Shown here: piece after piece, positions 11,546 to 20,585 of the stretch
Layout of the letters: each line of letters opens with the position of its first letter
Position numbering within the stretch: the stretch's first letter is position 1
From: Lachnospiraceae bacterium oral taxon 500
GTDB taxonomy: Bacteria > Bacillota > Clostridia > Lachnospirales > Vallitaleaceae
DNA: 64,000 nucleotides
Direction of reading: 5' to 3'
Assembly (NCBI GenBank): GCA_002999035.1
Contig: CP027241.1
Span: 995,001-1,059,000 of the forward strand
The notes under the pieces: model-generated
Databases searched by the model: none
Seen by the model: the letters and a program-made list of their open reading frames with translations, nothing else
Told to the model about the DNA's origin: nothing
Position numbers and translations under genes: made by a program

Positions 11546-12526
11546 TTAGTCTACATGCCGATAATTAAAGAGCTGCGACACCGAGCGGTTGTCATGAATG
11601 TTTAAAATAGCGTTTCCGAGCACTTCCGCCGCAGTCAGCTGGCGAATCTTAGGTATCCGCTTCTCCTCCGGCAGCTCAATCGTATCTAATGCCAAAAGCT
11701 CTTCAATAACGGAGTTCTGAATCCTTTCAATCGCCTGGCCGGATAAGACCGGATGCGTACAACAGGCCAGAACCCGTTTTGCACCCTGGTCTTTCAACGC
11801 CTGCGCGGCATTGACAATCGTACCGGCGGTATCAATCATATCATCGACAATAATGACATTCTTGTCCTTAACTTCACCGATAATGTTCATCACTTCGCTG
11901 ACATTCGGTTCCGGCCGACGCTTATCAATAATGGCGATCGGCACGTTCAGTTCCGTCGCCAGCGCCCTGGTCCGCTTCACGGAACCGACATCGGGCGACA
12001 CCATCACATATTCGTTTTCCCTGCCCTGAATCTTCTTCGAGTAATATTCCGCTAGCAACGGCCGGGCATACATATGATCCATCGGGATTGAAAAAAATCC
12101 CTGGATTTGAGAAGAATGCAAATCCATCGTCAGCACGCGGTCCGCACCCGCCGCCTGTAACAGGTCAGCCACCAGTCTGGCCGAAATCGGGTCTCTGGCC
12201 CTCGCCTTTCGGTCTTGCCGGGCGTAGCCGTAATAGGGCATAACCGCCGTAATCCGGCCGGCAGACGCCCTATGCAGTGCGTCGATCATAATCAGTAATT
12301 CCATCAGATGATCATTGACCGGATAAGAAGTCGGATTGATAATAAAACAATCCACACCCCGCACCATTTCTCCGATCTTGATAAAGGTTTCCCCGTCACT
12401 GAACTGACCAACCTCAGCTGCAGACAGCTCCATACCCAAATAATGGGCAATCTTTTCTGCTAAGCTGCGATTGGCATTGCCGGAAAAGATCTTTATCTTA
12501 TCCATGTACTGGCCATGACTGCTCAT
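11546..12526 (-). CDS. prs: Ribose-phosphate pyrophosphokinase (PRPP synthetase)
   Basis: 326 residues, class I PRPP synthetase: ribose 5-phosphate plus ATP gives PRPP, the precursor of purines, pyrimidines, His and Trp. Recognisable are [15 protein letters not shown] at the N-terminus, the ATP-binding [29 protein letters not shown], and the PRPP loop [13 protein letters not shown]. The start ATG overlaps the stop of the upstream GlmU-like gene (ATGA) and the ribosome site AAAGGAGG lies inside that gene, so the two are translationally coupled. The order purR-spoVG-(glmU)-prs is that of B. subtilis. Confidence 0.96.
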   Translation of the reverse strand: MSSHGQYMDKIKIFSGNANRSLAEKIAHYLGMELSAAEVGQFSDGETFIKIGEMVRGVDCFIINPTSYPVNDHLMELLIMIDALHRASAGRITAVMPYYGYARQDRKARARDPISARLVADLLQAAGADRVLTMDLHSSQIQGFFSIPMDHMYARPLLAEYYSKKIQGRENEYVMVSPDVGSVKRTRALATELNVPIAIIDKRRPEPNVSEVMNIIGEVKDKNVIIVDDMIDTAGTIVNAAQALKDQGAKRVLACCTHPVLSGQAIERIQNSVIEELLALDTIELPEEKRIPKIRQLTAAEVLGNAILNIHDNRSVSQLFNYRHVD

Positions 12527-13584
12527 TTGTTGTTGCCTCCTTTATAATTGCCTTTCCGATTAGTTACCCAATTTTCCTTGATTTGCTGCCGGGCTCTGGC
12601 AATGCCCAAACTGCCCGGCGGTAAATCTTCCGTAATGGTCGATCCGGCGGCAGTAAAAGCGCCCTCGCCAATCCGCACCGGTGATACCAAGTTAGTGTTG
12701 CAGCCAATAAAAGCATGGTCGCCGATGACCGACCGATGTTTTTCGATGCCGTCATAATTAACCAGCACCGTACCGCAGCCGAAATTCACCTCACGCCCGA
12801 CATCGGCATCCCCGACATAGGTTAAATGCGAAATCATCGTATCCTCGCCAATGACCGAGTTTTTAATCTCGACAAAGTCACCGACCCGGACCCGGCTGCC
12901 AATCACCGATCCCGGCCGGATATAGCTGAACGGGCCAATATTACAGTCCTCCGCCACCTGACTATCTTCTATCCGGGATTGTGCTACCCGGCTGCCCCGG
13001 CCAACCTCCGCTCTGTCCCGGATATGACTGAACGGACCAATTTCACAGTCCGCCGCTACCCGGCTGTCCTCCAGCTGCGACTGCACAACCCGGCTGCCCC
13101 GGCCAATCTCAGCATTTGCCCGGATATGACTGAACGGACCGATCACGCAGTCCGCCGCAACTCGGCTGCTTGCCACATACGACTGCATTATCCTGCTGTT
13201 TTCGCCGATTTGCGCATCTTTAAGCTGACAATTCGACTCAACCGTACAGCCCGCCGCCAATACACTGCTTTCAATCTGCGATTGGCTTATCCGGCTACCC
13301 CGCCCAATCTCGGCATTTACAATCCAGCAGTCCGGTCCGATCCGGCAATCCGCCCCGATCTGGGTCTGACCCAGAATATGGGTGTTTGGATACAGTATAC
13401 ACCCAGCGGCAATCTCCACCGCGGGATCGATCCATACTGCCGTGATATCCGGAATCGTTACGCCCTGCCGCTGCAGCCGGCGATTGCGTTCCTGCGCAGA
13501 CTCGGCCGCCGCTGCGGAAGACCCCGACTGCTCTGGCTTAAACTCTTTTTCTTCCGGCGCATCCTTTATCAGCGTTGTTTTCAT
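12523..13584 (-). CDS. GlmU-like acetyltransferase: C-terminal half only, with expanded left-handed beta-helix
   Basis: 353 residues. The start at 13584 (MKTTLIK) is chosen because GGAAAGGAAAT precedes it and a promoter -10 box (13607-13612) lies where a longer N-terminus would begin. Residues 1-40 are polar linker. Residues 45-350 are hexapeptide repeats matching the acetyltransferase domain of GlmU, with the catalytic His253 in [10 protein letters not shown], then NYDG and the [17 protein letters not shown] segment. The 230-residue N-terminal uridyltransferase domain of normal GlmU is missing (no LAAGxGTRM). A 34-residue segment containing IGPFSHIR is repeated three times (about 142-243; 102-bp DNA period). 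By synteny this is the glmU locus. It may acetylate glucosamine 1-phosphate, with another protein completing UDP-GlcNAc synthesis. Confidence 0.8.
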   Translation of the reverse strand: MKTTLIKDAPEEKEFKPEQSGSSAAAAESAQERNRRLQRQGVTIPDITAVWIDPAVEIAAGCILYPNTHILGQTQIGADCRIGPDCWIVNAEIGRGSRISQSQIESSVLAAGCTVESNCQLKDAQIGENSRIMQSYVASSRVAADCVIGPFSHIRANAEIGRGSRVVQSQLEDSRVAADCEIGPFSHIRDRAEVGRGSRVAQSRIEDSQVAEDCNIGPFSYIRPGSVIGSRVRVGDFVEIKNSVIGEDTMISHLTYVGDADVGREVNFGCGTVLVNYDGIEKHRSVIGDHAFIGCNTNLVSPVRIGEGAFTAAGSTITEDLPPGSLGIARARQQIKENWVTNRKGNYKGGNNK

Positions 13585-13606
13585 TTTATTTCCTTTCCGC
13601 TTACTC

Positions 13607-13635
13607 ATTATAAAAAAAACTGTCTTAAAAAGCAA
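13607..13635 (-). promoter_or_regulatory. Sigma-A promoter of the GlmU-like/prs operon
   Basis: On the minus strand TTGCTT, 17 bases, TATAAT. Transcription would begin around 13600, giving a leader of about 15 nt before the chosen ATG at 13584. Confidence 0.65.
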
Positions 13636-13754
13636 GTCCCATTTTCCGTTTCAGCAGTTTTTATGATTTTTCCATAGGGAAAGCTGATGTCCGGTTATCC
13701 TGCATTTCAACAGCCGGCCTGACGAGAAGCTGGTTTGGCTATTTTAAACAAATG

Positions 13755-13792
13755 AAAAGCGAGAGCTTTCTGCTTTCCCGACTCTCGCTTTT
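13755..13792. terminator. Bidirectional-looking terminator after spoVG
   Basis: Stem AAAAGCGAGAG/CTCTCGCTTTT with a 16-nt loop, 66 bases after the spoVG stop. It separates purR-spoVG from the GlmU-like/prs pair, which have their own promoter. Confidence 0.7.
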
Positions 13793-13857
13793 GACTTGCA
13801 AAACTGTTTTTACTCCGGCGGCAAACACCCAAACTAAAACTCAGGATTATCCTCTGC

Positions 13858-14151
13858 TTATCCGGCGTAAGAGGCGACTTCTACAGCCTCTTCCTGTTTC
13901 AGAGTTTCCTGGTATTTGGCTAAAACCATCTCCTGCAACTGGTTTCTGGTTTCCGGATTAATCGGATGTGCGATGTCCTTAAACTCATTGTCCAACGCTC
14001 TCCGGCTGGGCATAGCAATAAAAAGCCCCTTTTTCCCCTCTATCACCTTGATGTCATGCACTACGAAAGCGTTATCAAAAGTAATCGACACGATCGCTTT
14101 CATTTTTCCGTCTTTGTCTATCTTTCGTATTCTAATATCCGTAATTTCCAT
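13858..14151 (-). CDS. spoVG: SpoVG, RNA/DNA-binding regulator
   Basis: 97 residues, the usual SpoVG length. The N-terminus [51 protein letters not shown] is diagnostic (split here: [28 protein letters not shown]). SpoVG is a small site-specific nucleic-acid-binding protein needed for spore cortex formation in Bacillus and acting as a global RNA-binding regulator in other Firmicutes. It lies 33 bp downstream of purR, likely in one transcript, as in B. subtilis (where yabJ lies between; yabJ is absent here). Confidence 0.96.
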   Translation of the reverse strand: MEITDIRIRKIDKDGKMKAIVSITFDNAFVVHDIKVIEGKKGLFIAMPSRRALDNEFKDIAHPINPETRNQLQEMVLAKYQETLKQEEAVEVASYAG

Positions 14152-14184
14152 GTGTTTCAGCTCCTTCTAGCAAAATTATCCGAC

Positions 14185-15018
14185 TCATCTGGGGGTAATT
14201 CGTATCTTCCCGTCCCTTACACCATCATACTCAACCAGTGCCTGATAATTATCAATCGCCCTTTGCCTGGGCGCTCCCGTTACCATCACCACCGCAATTC
14301 CTGCTAATTCGGTATCTAATTCCTTCAGTAAATCCTTAACTGCATTTGCTGTTCCGCCCGCCCGCATAAAATCATCGACAAACAGTACCCGGCTTCCCCG
14401 ATGCACGGCCTTAAGCGACACAGTCAAGGTTTTGATCTGGCCGCTGCTGCTGTCCGTATAATTTTTATAAAGGGAGGTACCTTCGGTCAGAACCGTTCTT
14501 TTTCGGATAATAACTAACGGTTTATTAGCCAGTCCGGCTATTCTGGTGGCCAACGGAATTCCTTTGGTTTCAATGGTTGCAACATAATCGATCGTCGACA
14601 AATCATAGTAGGAAAGAATGCCTTTGCTCATTTTCTCCAAAAGATTGGGGTCATAAAAAAGGTCATTCATGTACAATAGATCGCCCACGATAATCCTGTC
14701 CGTATCCTGTAATCGCCGACACAGTTCCTCTTTGAGCCTTTGTAAATCTTCCGGGCCGAAATAGGGCTGAAACATTACTCCGCCGGCCGCTCCGGCCGTG
14801 GTCAGAAGTTTTCCTTCTCTGGCTGTCTGCAAATAGCGTTCAATCTCAGCCAAATCCTCACTGATGGTCGACTTGGACGTGTTCCATTTGTCAGCAAAAT
14901 ATTGCAGGCGAAATTGACGATACGGATTTTCTGATAGTTCTTTAAGAATAAAACTGTAGCGAATCGGTTTGGGTAATTTTTCTGACGCCGTTTTGCTATC
15001 TGCTGTCTTTGTGTTCAA
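14185..15018 (-). CDS. purR: PurR, purine operon repressor (B. subtilis type)
   Basis: 277 residues from a TTG start at 15018, preceded by GGGAGG; the frame extends 46 codons upstream without a better site, and B. subtilis PurR is 285 residues. The N-terminal winged helix-turn-helix (about 20-75: RYSFILKELSENP, FADKWNTSKSTISEDLAEIE) is followed by a phosphoribosyltransferase-fold domain with the PRPP motif VLFVDDFMRAGGTANAV and PLATRIAGLANKPLVIIRK. PRPP binding signals low purine and releases the repressor. The prs gene, which makes PRPP, lies two genes further along the same strand. Confidence 0.92.
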   Translation of the reverse strand: MNTKTADSKTASEKLPKPIRYSFILKELSENPYRQFRLQYFADKWNTSKSTISEDLAEIERYLQTAREGKLLTTAGAAGGVMFQPYFGPEDLQRLKEELCRRLQDTDRIIVGDLLYMNDLFYDPNLLEKMSKGILSYYDLSTIDYVATIETKGIPLATRIAGLANKPLVIIRKRTVLTEGTSLYKNYTDSSSGQIKTLTVSLKAVHRGSRVLFVDDFMRAGGTANAVKDLLKELDTELAGIAVVMVTGAPRQRAIDNYQALVEYDGVRDGKIRITPR

Positions 15019-15744
15019 TTTTATTATCCGCCTCCCTTCTTGCATCCATGATACTCCGGTTTTTAGGAAACAATGAACAGACGTTTCAACCCCCCGGCTC
15101 AAACGCCCAATCATAAAAGAAAGCCGATCGCTTTGTTCTTTGCGTATCAAACGCAACCTACCGCTTCTATCCCCGCCAAGCCTCAGTCCCCCCTTTTCTA
15201 TCGAACAAAAGGGAAGCCTTCTTGCTTCTGTCTGCCCATGCCGGAAGGTTTATTTCCATGCCGCCAAACTTGCCTTCTACATAGACATGAGAAACATTTC
15301 TATCGCCTATATGCAAGAAGTTTTCTTGTTTGCCTGTGTGTGAAAAGTAACTTTCCGCATTTTCCACATGAATGCATCGTCTGTCCGCGCCTCCGCATAA
15401 ACGCTTTCAAGCCTTTTTGCATGCACAGCAAAAAAGCCTGATTCTTCTTACACTTTGCACAGACGTACGGTCGGCTTGCATATCTGCATAGCCGCTTGAC
15501 AAGGTTTTCACGATAATTCACCACAGCGAACCGCCTTTACTGCTTCTATTATATCACAAAATATTGGAATTGGAACATCTTTATAGAAACTTTTTATAAA
15601 ATATGCATATATATACGTATTGCCTAGTTTTTTTCTTTCCAAAAATATAAATCGCCTTTTTCCCGTCATTTTTACTATTTTTCTGCATGTTTTTCATTCA
15701 TTTTTTCGCGATTCAACTCCTTTTCATTTTTGCTTTTGTTTTAC
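15019..15744. other. Long intergenic region between divergent purR and murC
   Basis: About 790 bp separate the two starts. A possible minus-strand -10 box TATAAT (15548-15553) would give purR a leader of some 530 nt, but no good -35 is evident. Two short minus-strand frames (15167-15367, 15300-15524; the second cysteine-rich) lack ribosome sites and are not called. No PurR-box palindrome or riboswitch was recognised. The part next to murC (15590-15740) is strongly AT-rich. Confidence 0.5.
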
Positions 15745-15773
15745 TTGAATAAATGAAACGTTCCCATTATAAT
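15745..15773 (+). promoter_or_regulatory. Sigma-A promoter of murC
   Basis: TTGAAT, 17 bases, TATAAT, about 40 bases before the murC start. Confidence 0.75.
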
Positions 15774-15812
15774 AAGATAGTGTGATCAAACTTTATTTCA
15801 GGGGGGAAAATT

Positions 15813-17189
15813 ATGCTGGACTCTCATCCGCTCGAACTTAAAAAACTAAAACATGTGCATTTTATCGGCATTGGCGGCATCAGTATGTCGGCGCTGGCCA
15901 TGATGCTGAAAAACCAAAATATTTCGGTTTCCGGCTCGGACTTTCATGTCAGCCCGACAACCCAGTACCTGTCGGAACAGGGCGTGACTGTTGCTTTCGG
16001 CCACAACCCGGACAATATTCCGCCGGAGACGGATCTGGTCGTTTATACGGCGGCTATCGCCGGCGACAATCCTGAATATCTGGCCGCCCAAAAGCGGGGC
16101 ATTCCCGAAATCTCACGAGCCAAATTATTGGGCCGGATCATGCAGGAATACGCCAAGTCAATCGCCGTTTCCGGAACGCATGGCAAAACCACGGTTACCT
16201 CCATGCTCAGCCATATTTTGCTGGCCGCCGATACTGATCCGACCATTACCGTCGGTGCATACTTAAATAAGCTGGCCGCTAATTACCGGATCGGTAATTC
16301 CGAGTATTTTCTGCTGGAAGCCTGCGAATACTGCAACAGCTTTCATAATTTTTTCCCGGCGGTATCCATCATTTTAAATATCTCCGAGGATCATCTTGAC
16401 TTTTTTAAGGATTTAAAAGCCATTCAGGCTTCTTTTCATCAGTTTGGCCTGAATACGAAGGATGTGATTATTCTGCATTCTTCCCTGCTGGCCGTACCGG
16501 CTTTGACTGAGGGCTGGACGCAAAAGCTGATCAGCTTTGCTGAGGGTGGAGACTACCATGCCGAAAACCTCCGCTACCAGACGGACGGCACGCCGGAATT
16601 TGACGCTTTTTACCGGGATCGGCTGCTGGGGCATATTCAGCTGTCGGTATTTGGCAGGCATAATGTGTCCAACGCGCTGGCTGCCATCGCCGCCGCCGAT
16701 ACACTGGGGATTCCTTTTACCGCCGTCCAAAACGGCTTAGCCGAGTTTCACGGTGCCGACCGGCGCTTTCAGAAAAAAGGCTGCTTTGCCGGAATCGACG
16801 TGTACGACGATTATGCTCACCATCCGGAGGAAATCGCCGCCACCTTGCAGGCTGCCGAAAAGCTGCCGCATAAAAGGCTGTGGCTGATTTTTCAGCCGCA
16901 TACCTATTCCCGGACCAAGCTCCTGTTCGATGACTTTGTTTCGGTTTTGCAAAAACCGGACTTCCTGATTTTAGCCGATATTTATGCCGCCCGTGAAAAA
17001 AATACTTACGGCATCCATTCCAAAGATTTGGCGGACGCTATTTCTGTTCATAATCCGAACGCTTATTATTTGGAATCTTTTGACGAAATCGAAAACTTTG
17101 TGCTGGAACACGCTGAGCCTGGCGACTTGTTGATAACCATGGGCGCGGGAGACATTTATTTTGTTGGCGAAGCACTGTTATCCTTTTAG
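15813..17189 (+). CDS. murC: MurC, UDP-N-acetylmuramate--L-alanine ligase
   Basis: 458 residues, the usual size. It adds the first amino acid of the peptidoglycan stem peptide to UDP-MurNAc in the cytoplasm. Motifs run in order: GIGGISMSALA (UDP-binding loop), SVSGSDF, ATP P-loop VSGTHGKTTVTSM, LEACEY, ILNISEDHLDFF, FGRHNVSNALAA, VYDDYAHHPEEIAATL and FQPHTYSRTK. The start ATG follows GGGGGGAAAA. It is followed by a DnaA-box cluster and the dnaD-dnaC pair. Confidence 0.95.
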   Translation: MLDSHPLELKKLKHVHFIGIGGISMSALAMMLKNQNISVSGSDFHVSPTTQYLSEQGVTVAFGHNPDNIPPETDLVVYTAAIAGDNPEYLAAQKRGIPEISRAKLLGRIMQEYAKSIAVSGTHGKTTVTSMLSHILLAADTDPTITVGAYLNKLAANYRIGNSEYFLLEACEYCNSFHNFFPAVSIILNISEDHLDFFKDLKAIQASFHQFGLNTKDVIILHSSLLAVPALTEGWTQKLISFAEGGDYHAENLRYQTDGTPEFDAFYRDRLLGHIQLSVFGRHNVSNALAAIAAADTLGIPFTAVQNGLAEFHGADRRFQKKGCFAGIDVYDDYAHHPEEIAATLQAAEKLPHKRLWLIFQPHTYSRTKLLFDDFVSVLQKPDFLILADIYAAREKNTYGIHSKDLADAISVHNPNAYYLESFDEIENFVLEHAEPGDLLITMGAGDIYFVGEALLSF

Positions 17190-17354
17190 TTTTCCACATT
17201 ATCCACAGAGTTGTCAACAGATTGAACACAGGAAAAATCCTTTAAATACTTGACTTTTTGATTACATCCCTTTATTTTAAAGGATTTCTTCCTTTTTCCA
17301 CATGTTCGAAATTTGAAAACCGGCAAAACAGTATTTTTTGCCGAGTTATCCACA
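17190..17354 (+). promoter_or_regulatory. Cluster of DnaA boxes upstream of dnaD-dnaC
   Basis: Two exact boxes TTATCCACA (17199-17207 and 17346-17354) and two one-mismatch boxes TTTTCCACA (17190-17198 and 17294-17302), all in the same orientation within 165 bp. The dnaD start is at 17485. Two of the boxes overlap or abut the murC stop. The site could mediate DnaA control of the helicase-loading genes or titrate DnaA. Confidence 0.75.
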
Positions 17355-17484
17355 GAATACACACGGCGTATTTTCTGTCGTCTGTTTATTCTAATATCAG
17401 ACTTGAGAAAAACATCTCTTTCCCGCCAGGGAAAAGGGATTTCATTTGTTTTGCTTTTTTGCTGGCGCAAGGAAAGGAAATCCT

Positions 17485-18858
17485 ATGATTCGTATGTTAC
17501 CCACAAGTCACCGTTTTACTCCCGTTCCGGATTCCTTTATTTTGGAATCCATGTCCAAGATGAGCAGCACGGTGATTAAGGTTTATTTATTTTTGCTCTA
17601 TCAATTTAATCACAATTATGAATATCTTGATTTGGACGAAATTGCCGACCGCCTGAATCTGACCGAAACCGATATTTTCCGAGCCATTCGCCATCTGACA
17701 AAGGAAAACCTTTTGCTGTCCGAAACAAAAGACGGCAAGTACCTCTCCGTCGCTCTGCCGGAGATTACTCCCCCGGCAGCCGAAAGCCTTTGCCGTCCGG
17801 AACATTCCGGTCATACCGCAGGCGGCGGTCCGGATTTTAATGACCATACTGCCGTCATTGCCGCTGACAGGATTGATTTGTCTGCGCCGGCTGTATCCGG
17901 GCTTTTCCCGGCACAGTCTAATCCTCTTCCCTCGGAAGTGCAGAAAAGTGCAACTACTGCAGTTCCTGCCGAAGCGCAGCCAGACTTTTTCGCCAGCCAG
18001 GCAGCAAACTCGGTTTCAGAGGAAAGTTTGACCGCGCCTAAAAAACCGGATGATTTGGTGTCAGAAGTTTATTCGCCGGTCGCTAAACCGGCCACAGCTG
18101 ATACAGCCACGCCAGTTATGGCGCCGGCCGCCGGACCGGCTGAACATAGGCCGGCCTATTCGGCTGAGCTAATTGAGGATTTTGCCAAAAATAAAGACGG
18201 CGACCAGTTAATTTTTTACACGCAAACACTGCTCAAAAAAAATCTGACACCAAATGATCTCCATATTTTATTTGGTTTAAAGGATTGGCTGAAGATGAGC
18301 GATACTCTGATTTATTTCCTGATTGAACACTGCGCGGAAAGAAATCATACCCATTTAAGTTATATTGAAAAAATAGCAATTGACTGGCATGAAAAGCAAA
18401 TTGAAACTGTCGAACAGGCTAAAGACTACCTGGCTTCTTACCCCAGCTATTATTATACAGTGCTGAAAGCTTACGGTATTTATAATCTGGCCCCGATTCC
18501 GGCTCAAATCAAAATGATTGACAAGTGGCTCAAGAACTACCAGCTGCCTATGGATTTGATTGTTTATGCCTGTGAAAAAACCATTTTGCAGGCCGGCAAG
18601 CCCGAGCTAAACTATACAGACAGCATTTTAAAGGCCTGGAAAGAAAAGCAACTCCTCAGCCGGGAACAGGTTGACCAGGCCGAAGCCAATAAGCCGAAAA
18701 AAGCGCCGACCCAAACTGCCGCCGGCCGCAGCACCAAACAGGCCGCCGCAGTCAAAACCACGACTTTTAACAACTATACTCAGCGCCGCGAAGATTATGA
18801 CGCAATTGAAAAGAAAGCTCTCGCCATGCGGATTCAAAAAAAGGAGTCGGAACAATGA
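17485..18858 (+). CDS. DnaD-domain primosome protein with two DnaB_2 domains
   Basis: 457 residues; the start at 17485 (MIRMLPTSHRF) follows AAGGAAAGGAAA. The N-terminal 95 residues form a winged-helix DnaD-like domain (VIKVYLFLLYQFNHN, LDEIADRLNLTETDIFRAIRHL). Residues 96-225 are Pro/Ala-rich linker. Two DnaB_2/DnaD C-terminal domains follow, each with the YxxxIxxxW signature: YIEKIAIDW (293-301) and YTDSILKAW (377-385). Such proteins remodel DNA and recruit the helicase loader in Firmicutes. Its stop overlaps the start of the loader gene. Two tandem DnaB_2 domains resemble the DnaB/DnaD hybrid forms found in Clostridia. Confidence 0.85.
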   Translation: MIRMLPTSHRFTPVPDSFILESMSKMSSTVIKVYLFLLYQFNHNYEYLDLDEIADRLNLTETDIFRAIRHLTKENLLLSETKDGKYLSVALPEITPPAAESLCRPEHSGHTAGGGPDFNDHTAVIAADRIDLSAPAVSGLFPAQSNPLPSEVQKSATTAVPAEAQPDFFASQAANSVSEESLTAPKKPDDLVSEVYSPVAKPATADTATPVMAPAAGPAEHRPAYSAELIEDFAKNKDGDQLIFYTQTLLKKNLTPNDLHILFGLKDWLKMSDTLIYFLIEHCAERNHTHLSYIEKIAIDWHEKQIETVEQAKDYLASYPSYYYTVLKAYGIYNLAPIPAQIKMIDKWLKNYQLPMDLIVYACEKTILQAGKPELNYTDSILKAWKEKQLLSREQVDQAEANKPKKAPTQTAAGRSTKQAAAVKTTTFNNYTQRREDYDAIEKKALAMRIQKKESEQ

Positions 18859-19850
18859 ACTTACGCGAAAAATATTTACAGGAAGCCCTAAAGGAACTGG
18901 CCGAACGACGACAGCGCAATCAACGCATCACGGATCAGCGGCATGAACAGATTCGGAAAGAACTTCCGGAAATAGCAGCCTTACGCCGCCGGTTAGCCGA
19001 GCGAACTGCCGCACTGGTTCAGGAAACAATGGATTCGCCTCAAAAAAAAGCGGAATTTACCGAAGAATTAGCCGCCTTACAGCGCCAAACCGCTGACCGC
19101 ACGGCTGCTCTTTTGCAGACGCATGCGCTGCCGGCCGATTTTATGGAACCGGTTTATGATTGTCCCGATTGCCGGGATACCGGCTTTTTACCGGATCAAA
19201 GCGCCTGTGCCTGCCTGAAAAAAGCCTTTATCAAGCGGGCCTACCAGCAGTCGAATTTAATCCTGACCCTAAAACGCCATAACTTTGCGGCCTTTTCCTT
19301 TACCGTTTATGATGAGGCGACCGACCCGGAATACGGCATCAGTCCGCGGGAGAATATGCGGACAATTCTTGACGTCTGCCGCCGGTTCGCCGCTGATTTC
19401 GGAACAGGAAGCCGCAATCTTTTGCTGCACGGCCCTTCCGGTCTCGGCAAGAGCTTTTTGTGCAGCTGCATTGCCAAAGAAGTTTTAGACAATGGCTTTT
19501 CTGTGATTTATTTGTCCGCTCCCGAATTTTTCGGCTTTTTTGAAAAATATCATTTTCACCACGGCGAGGAAACGGTTGATTACGACTTTTTGGAATCTTT
19601 ATATGAATGTGATTTGCTGATTCTAGATGATTTGGGTACAGAAGTGATTTCCAGCGTGACCCAGTCCGACCTTTTTCAAACCATCAACCGGCGGATTAAC
19701 GAGCAAAAATGTACGGTTATTTCCACCAATTTCTCAATCAGTCAGTTGTCCCAGGTTTACTCCGAGCGTATTACCTCCCGGATTTTAGGCGAATATGAGC
19801 CGCTTCTGTTCTTCGGCAGCGACATCCGCAAACGGAGATATATGCAATAA
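18855..19850 (+). CDS. DnaC/DnaI-type helicase loader, AAA+ ATPase
   Basis: 331 residues; its ATG overlaps the dnaD stop (ATGA), implying coupled translation. The N-terminus is a long charged helical region (1-90), then a zinc-binding cluster Cys103/Cys106 and Cys118/Cys120 (CPDCRDTG..ACAC), then the AAA+ core with Walker A GPSGLGKS (193-200), Walker B LLILDDLG and sensor-1 STNFS. This is the architecture of DnaI/DnaC loaders that place the replicative helicase at oriC. The adjacent dnaD and the upstream DnaA boxes support a replication role. Confidence 0.9.
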   Translation: MNLREKYLQEALKELAERRQRNQRITDQRHEQIRKELPEIAALRRRLAERTAALVQETMDSPQKKAEFTEELAALQRQTADRTAALLQTHALPADFMEPVYDCPDCRDTGFLPDQSACACLKKAFIKRAYQQSNLILTLKRHNFAAFSFTVYDEATDPEYGISPRENMRTILDVCRRFAADFGTGSRNLLLHGPSGLGKSFLCSCIAKEVLDNGFSVIYLSAPEFFGFFEKYHFHHGEETVDYDFLESLYECDLLILDDLGTEVISSVTQSDLFQTINRRINEQKCTVISTNFSISQLSQVYSERITSRILGEYEPLLFFGSDIRKRRYMQ

Positions 19851-19855
19851 GAAAA

Positions 19856-19888
19856 CACCGATAATTCGCTGCAAACGAATTATCGGTG
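19856..19888 (+). terminator. Hairpin after dnaC
   Basis: Stem CACCGATAATTCG/CGAATTATCGGTG with a 7-nt loop, 5 bases after the stop codon. There is no long T-run, so it is either a weak terminator or a 3'-end stabiliser. Confidence 0.5.
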
Positions 19889-19923
19889 CGCTTATCTGAA
19901 CTTATTGTCGCAGAAAATCCTAC

Positions 19924-19947
19924 TTGTTCCACTACCCCAACCGATAA
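19924..19947. repeat. Left 24-bp direct repeat bracketing the DinJ/YafQ module
   Basis: TTGTTCCACTACCCCAACCGATAA matches 20586-20609 at 22 of 24 positions (written in two parts: TTGTTCCACTAC, CCCAACCGATAA). The right copy forms the 3' end of the methyltransferase gene. Together they look like the footprint of an insertion. Confidence 0.65.
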
Positions 19948-19948
19948 G

Positions 19949-19993
19949 AAAGCCGCTAAAAATGTTAAATTCCTAACATTTTTAGCGGCTTTT
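19949..19993. terminator. Strong terminator after the YafQ-type toxin gene
   Basis: Stem AAAGCCGCTAAAAATGTTA/TAACATTTTTAGCGGCTTT around a short loop, with T-runs in both orientations. Confidence 0.75.
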
Positions 19994-19995
19994 GC

Positions 19996-20277
19996 TCATA
20001 CAAATAAATCGCTATGCGTACCTGTGCGCATTAAATACAGTATCAGTTCTTCTTCCCTTAATTCATAAATCAAAAGCCAGTCCGGAGCAATATGACATTC
20101 CCTACAACCTTCATATTTTCCTGATAAGGTATGGTCTTTATATTTTTTATCCAATATTTTGCCCTCGGAAATCGTCGTAACCACCCTCTCGAGCAAGTTT
20201 AAATCATATCCTCGCTTTTCAGCTAATTTATAGTCTTTTTTAAATTTATTTGACGGAAAAATTTTATATTTCTTCAT
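19996..20277 (-). CDS. YafQ/RelE-family mRNA interferase toxin
   Basis: 93 residues of the RelE/YafQ fold: N-terminal FPSNKFKKDYKLAEKRGYDL, central YKDHTLSGKYEGCRECHIAPDWLLIYEL and C-terminal LYLMRTGTHSDLF. The GxxxxCRECHIxPDWLLIY and RTGTHSDLF segments are characteristic of YafQ, a ribosome-dependent endonuclease. The gene begins inside the 3' end of the antitoxin gene (14-bp overlap), the usual coupled arrangement. Flanking direct repeats suggest that the module arrived as a unit. Confidence 0.9.
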   Translation of the reverse strand: MKKYKIFPSNKFKKDYKLAEKRGYDLNLLERVVTTISEGKILDKKYKDHTLSGKYEGCRECHIAPDWLLIYELREEELILYLMRTGTHSDLFV

Positions 20278-20545
20278 TTTCCATCTCTTTCATAAAATCT
20301 CGAAACGCAGCATACGTTTTTTTATTAGGGACATTATACATACTTCTTGTTTCTTCAATCGCTTCTATCGTTTCTGCATTAGGCATATTTTTTGATACTA
20401 CAAAAGGAATCGCCTGTTCTCTGAGCGCCTGTTTTATAAAAATGATGACAGCGCTGGATAAATTTAAACCTAAATCTTGAAATAACTCGTCTGCCTGCTG
20501 CTTCATTTCTTTATCCATCTCAATGGTAACATTTACATTCTCCAT
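20264..20545 (-). CDS. DinJ/RelB-family antitoxin
   Basis: 93 residues. The start is placed at the second of two adjacent ATGs (20545), because the ribosome site GGAG is only 3 bases from the first. The N-terminal ribbon-helix-helix (ENVNVTIEMDKEMKQQADELFQDLGLNLSSAVIIFIKQAL) is typical of DinJ and would bind the operon promoter; the C-terminal part would wrap the toxin. It is transcribed first, upstream of the toxin. No clear operator was located in the short region 20549-20585. Confidence 0.9.
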   Translation of the reverse strand: MENVNVTIEMDKEMKQQADELFQDLGLNLSSAVIIFIKQALREQAIPFVVSKNMPNAETIEAIEETRSMYNVPNKKTYAAFRDFMKEMENEEI

Positions 20546-20585
20546 CATACGCTCCTTTCCAATATATTTTTATTGATTTCCCCCT

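Noticed and set aside
12826-13677. 283-codon plus-strand frame opposite the GlmU-like gene
   Set aside because: It is the antisense of a repetitive, GC-rich beta-helix gene; the minus-strand protein has clear family motifs, a promoter and a ribosome site.
15167-15524. Two minus-strand frames, one with CxxC pairs, before purR
   Set aside because: Start codons are GTG without ribosome sites, the frames overlap each other, and the cysteine spacing does not match a known zinc ribbon.
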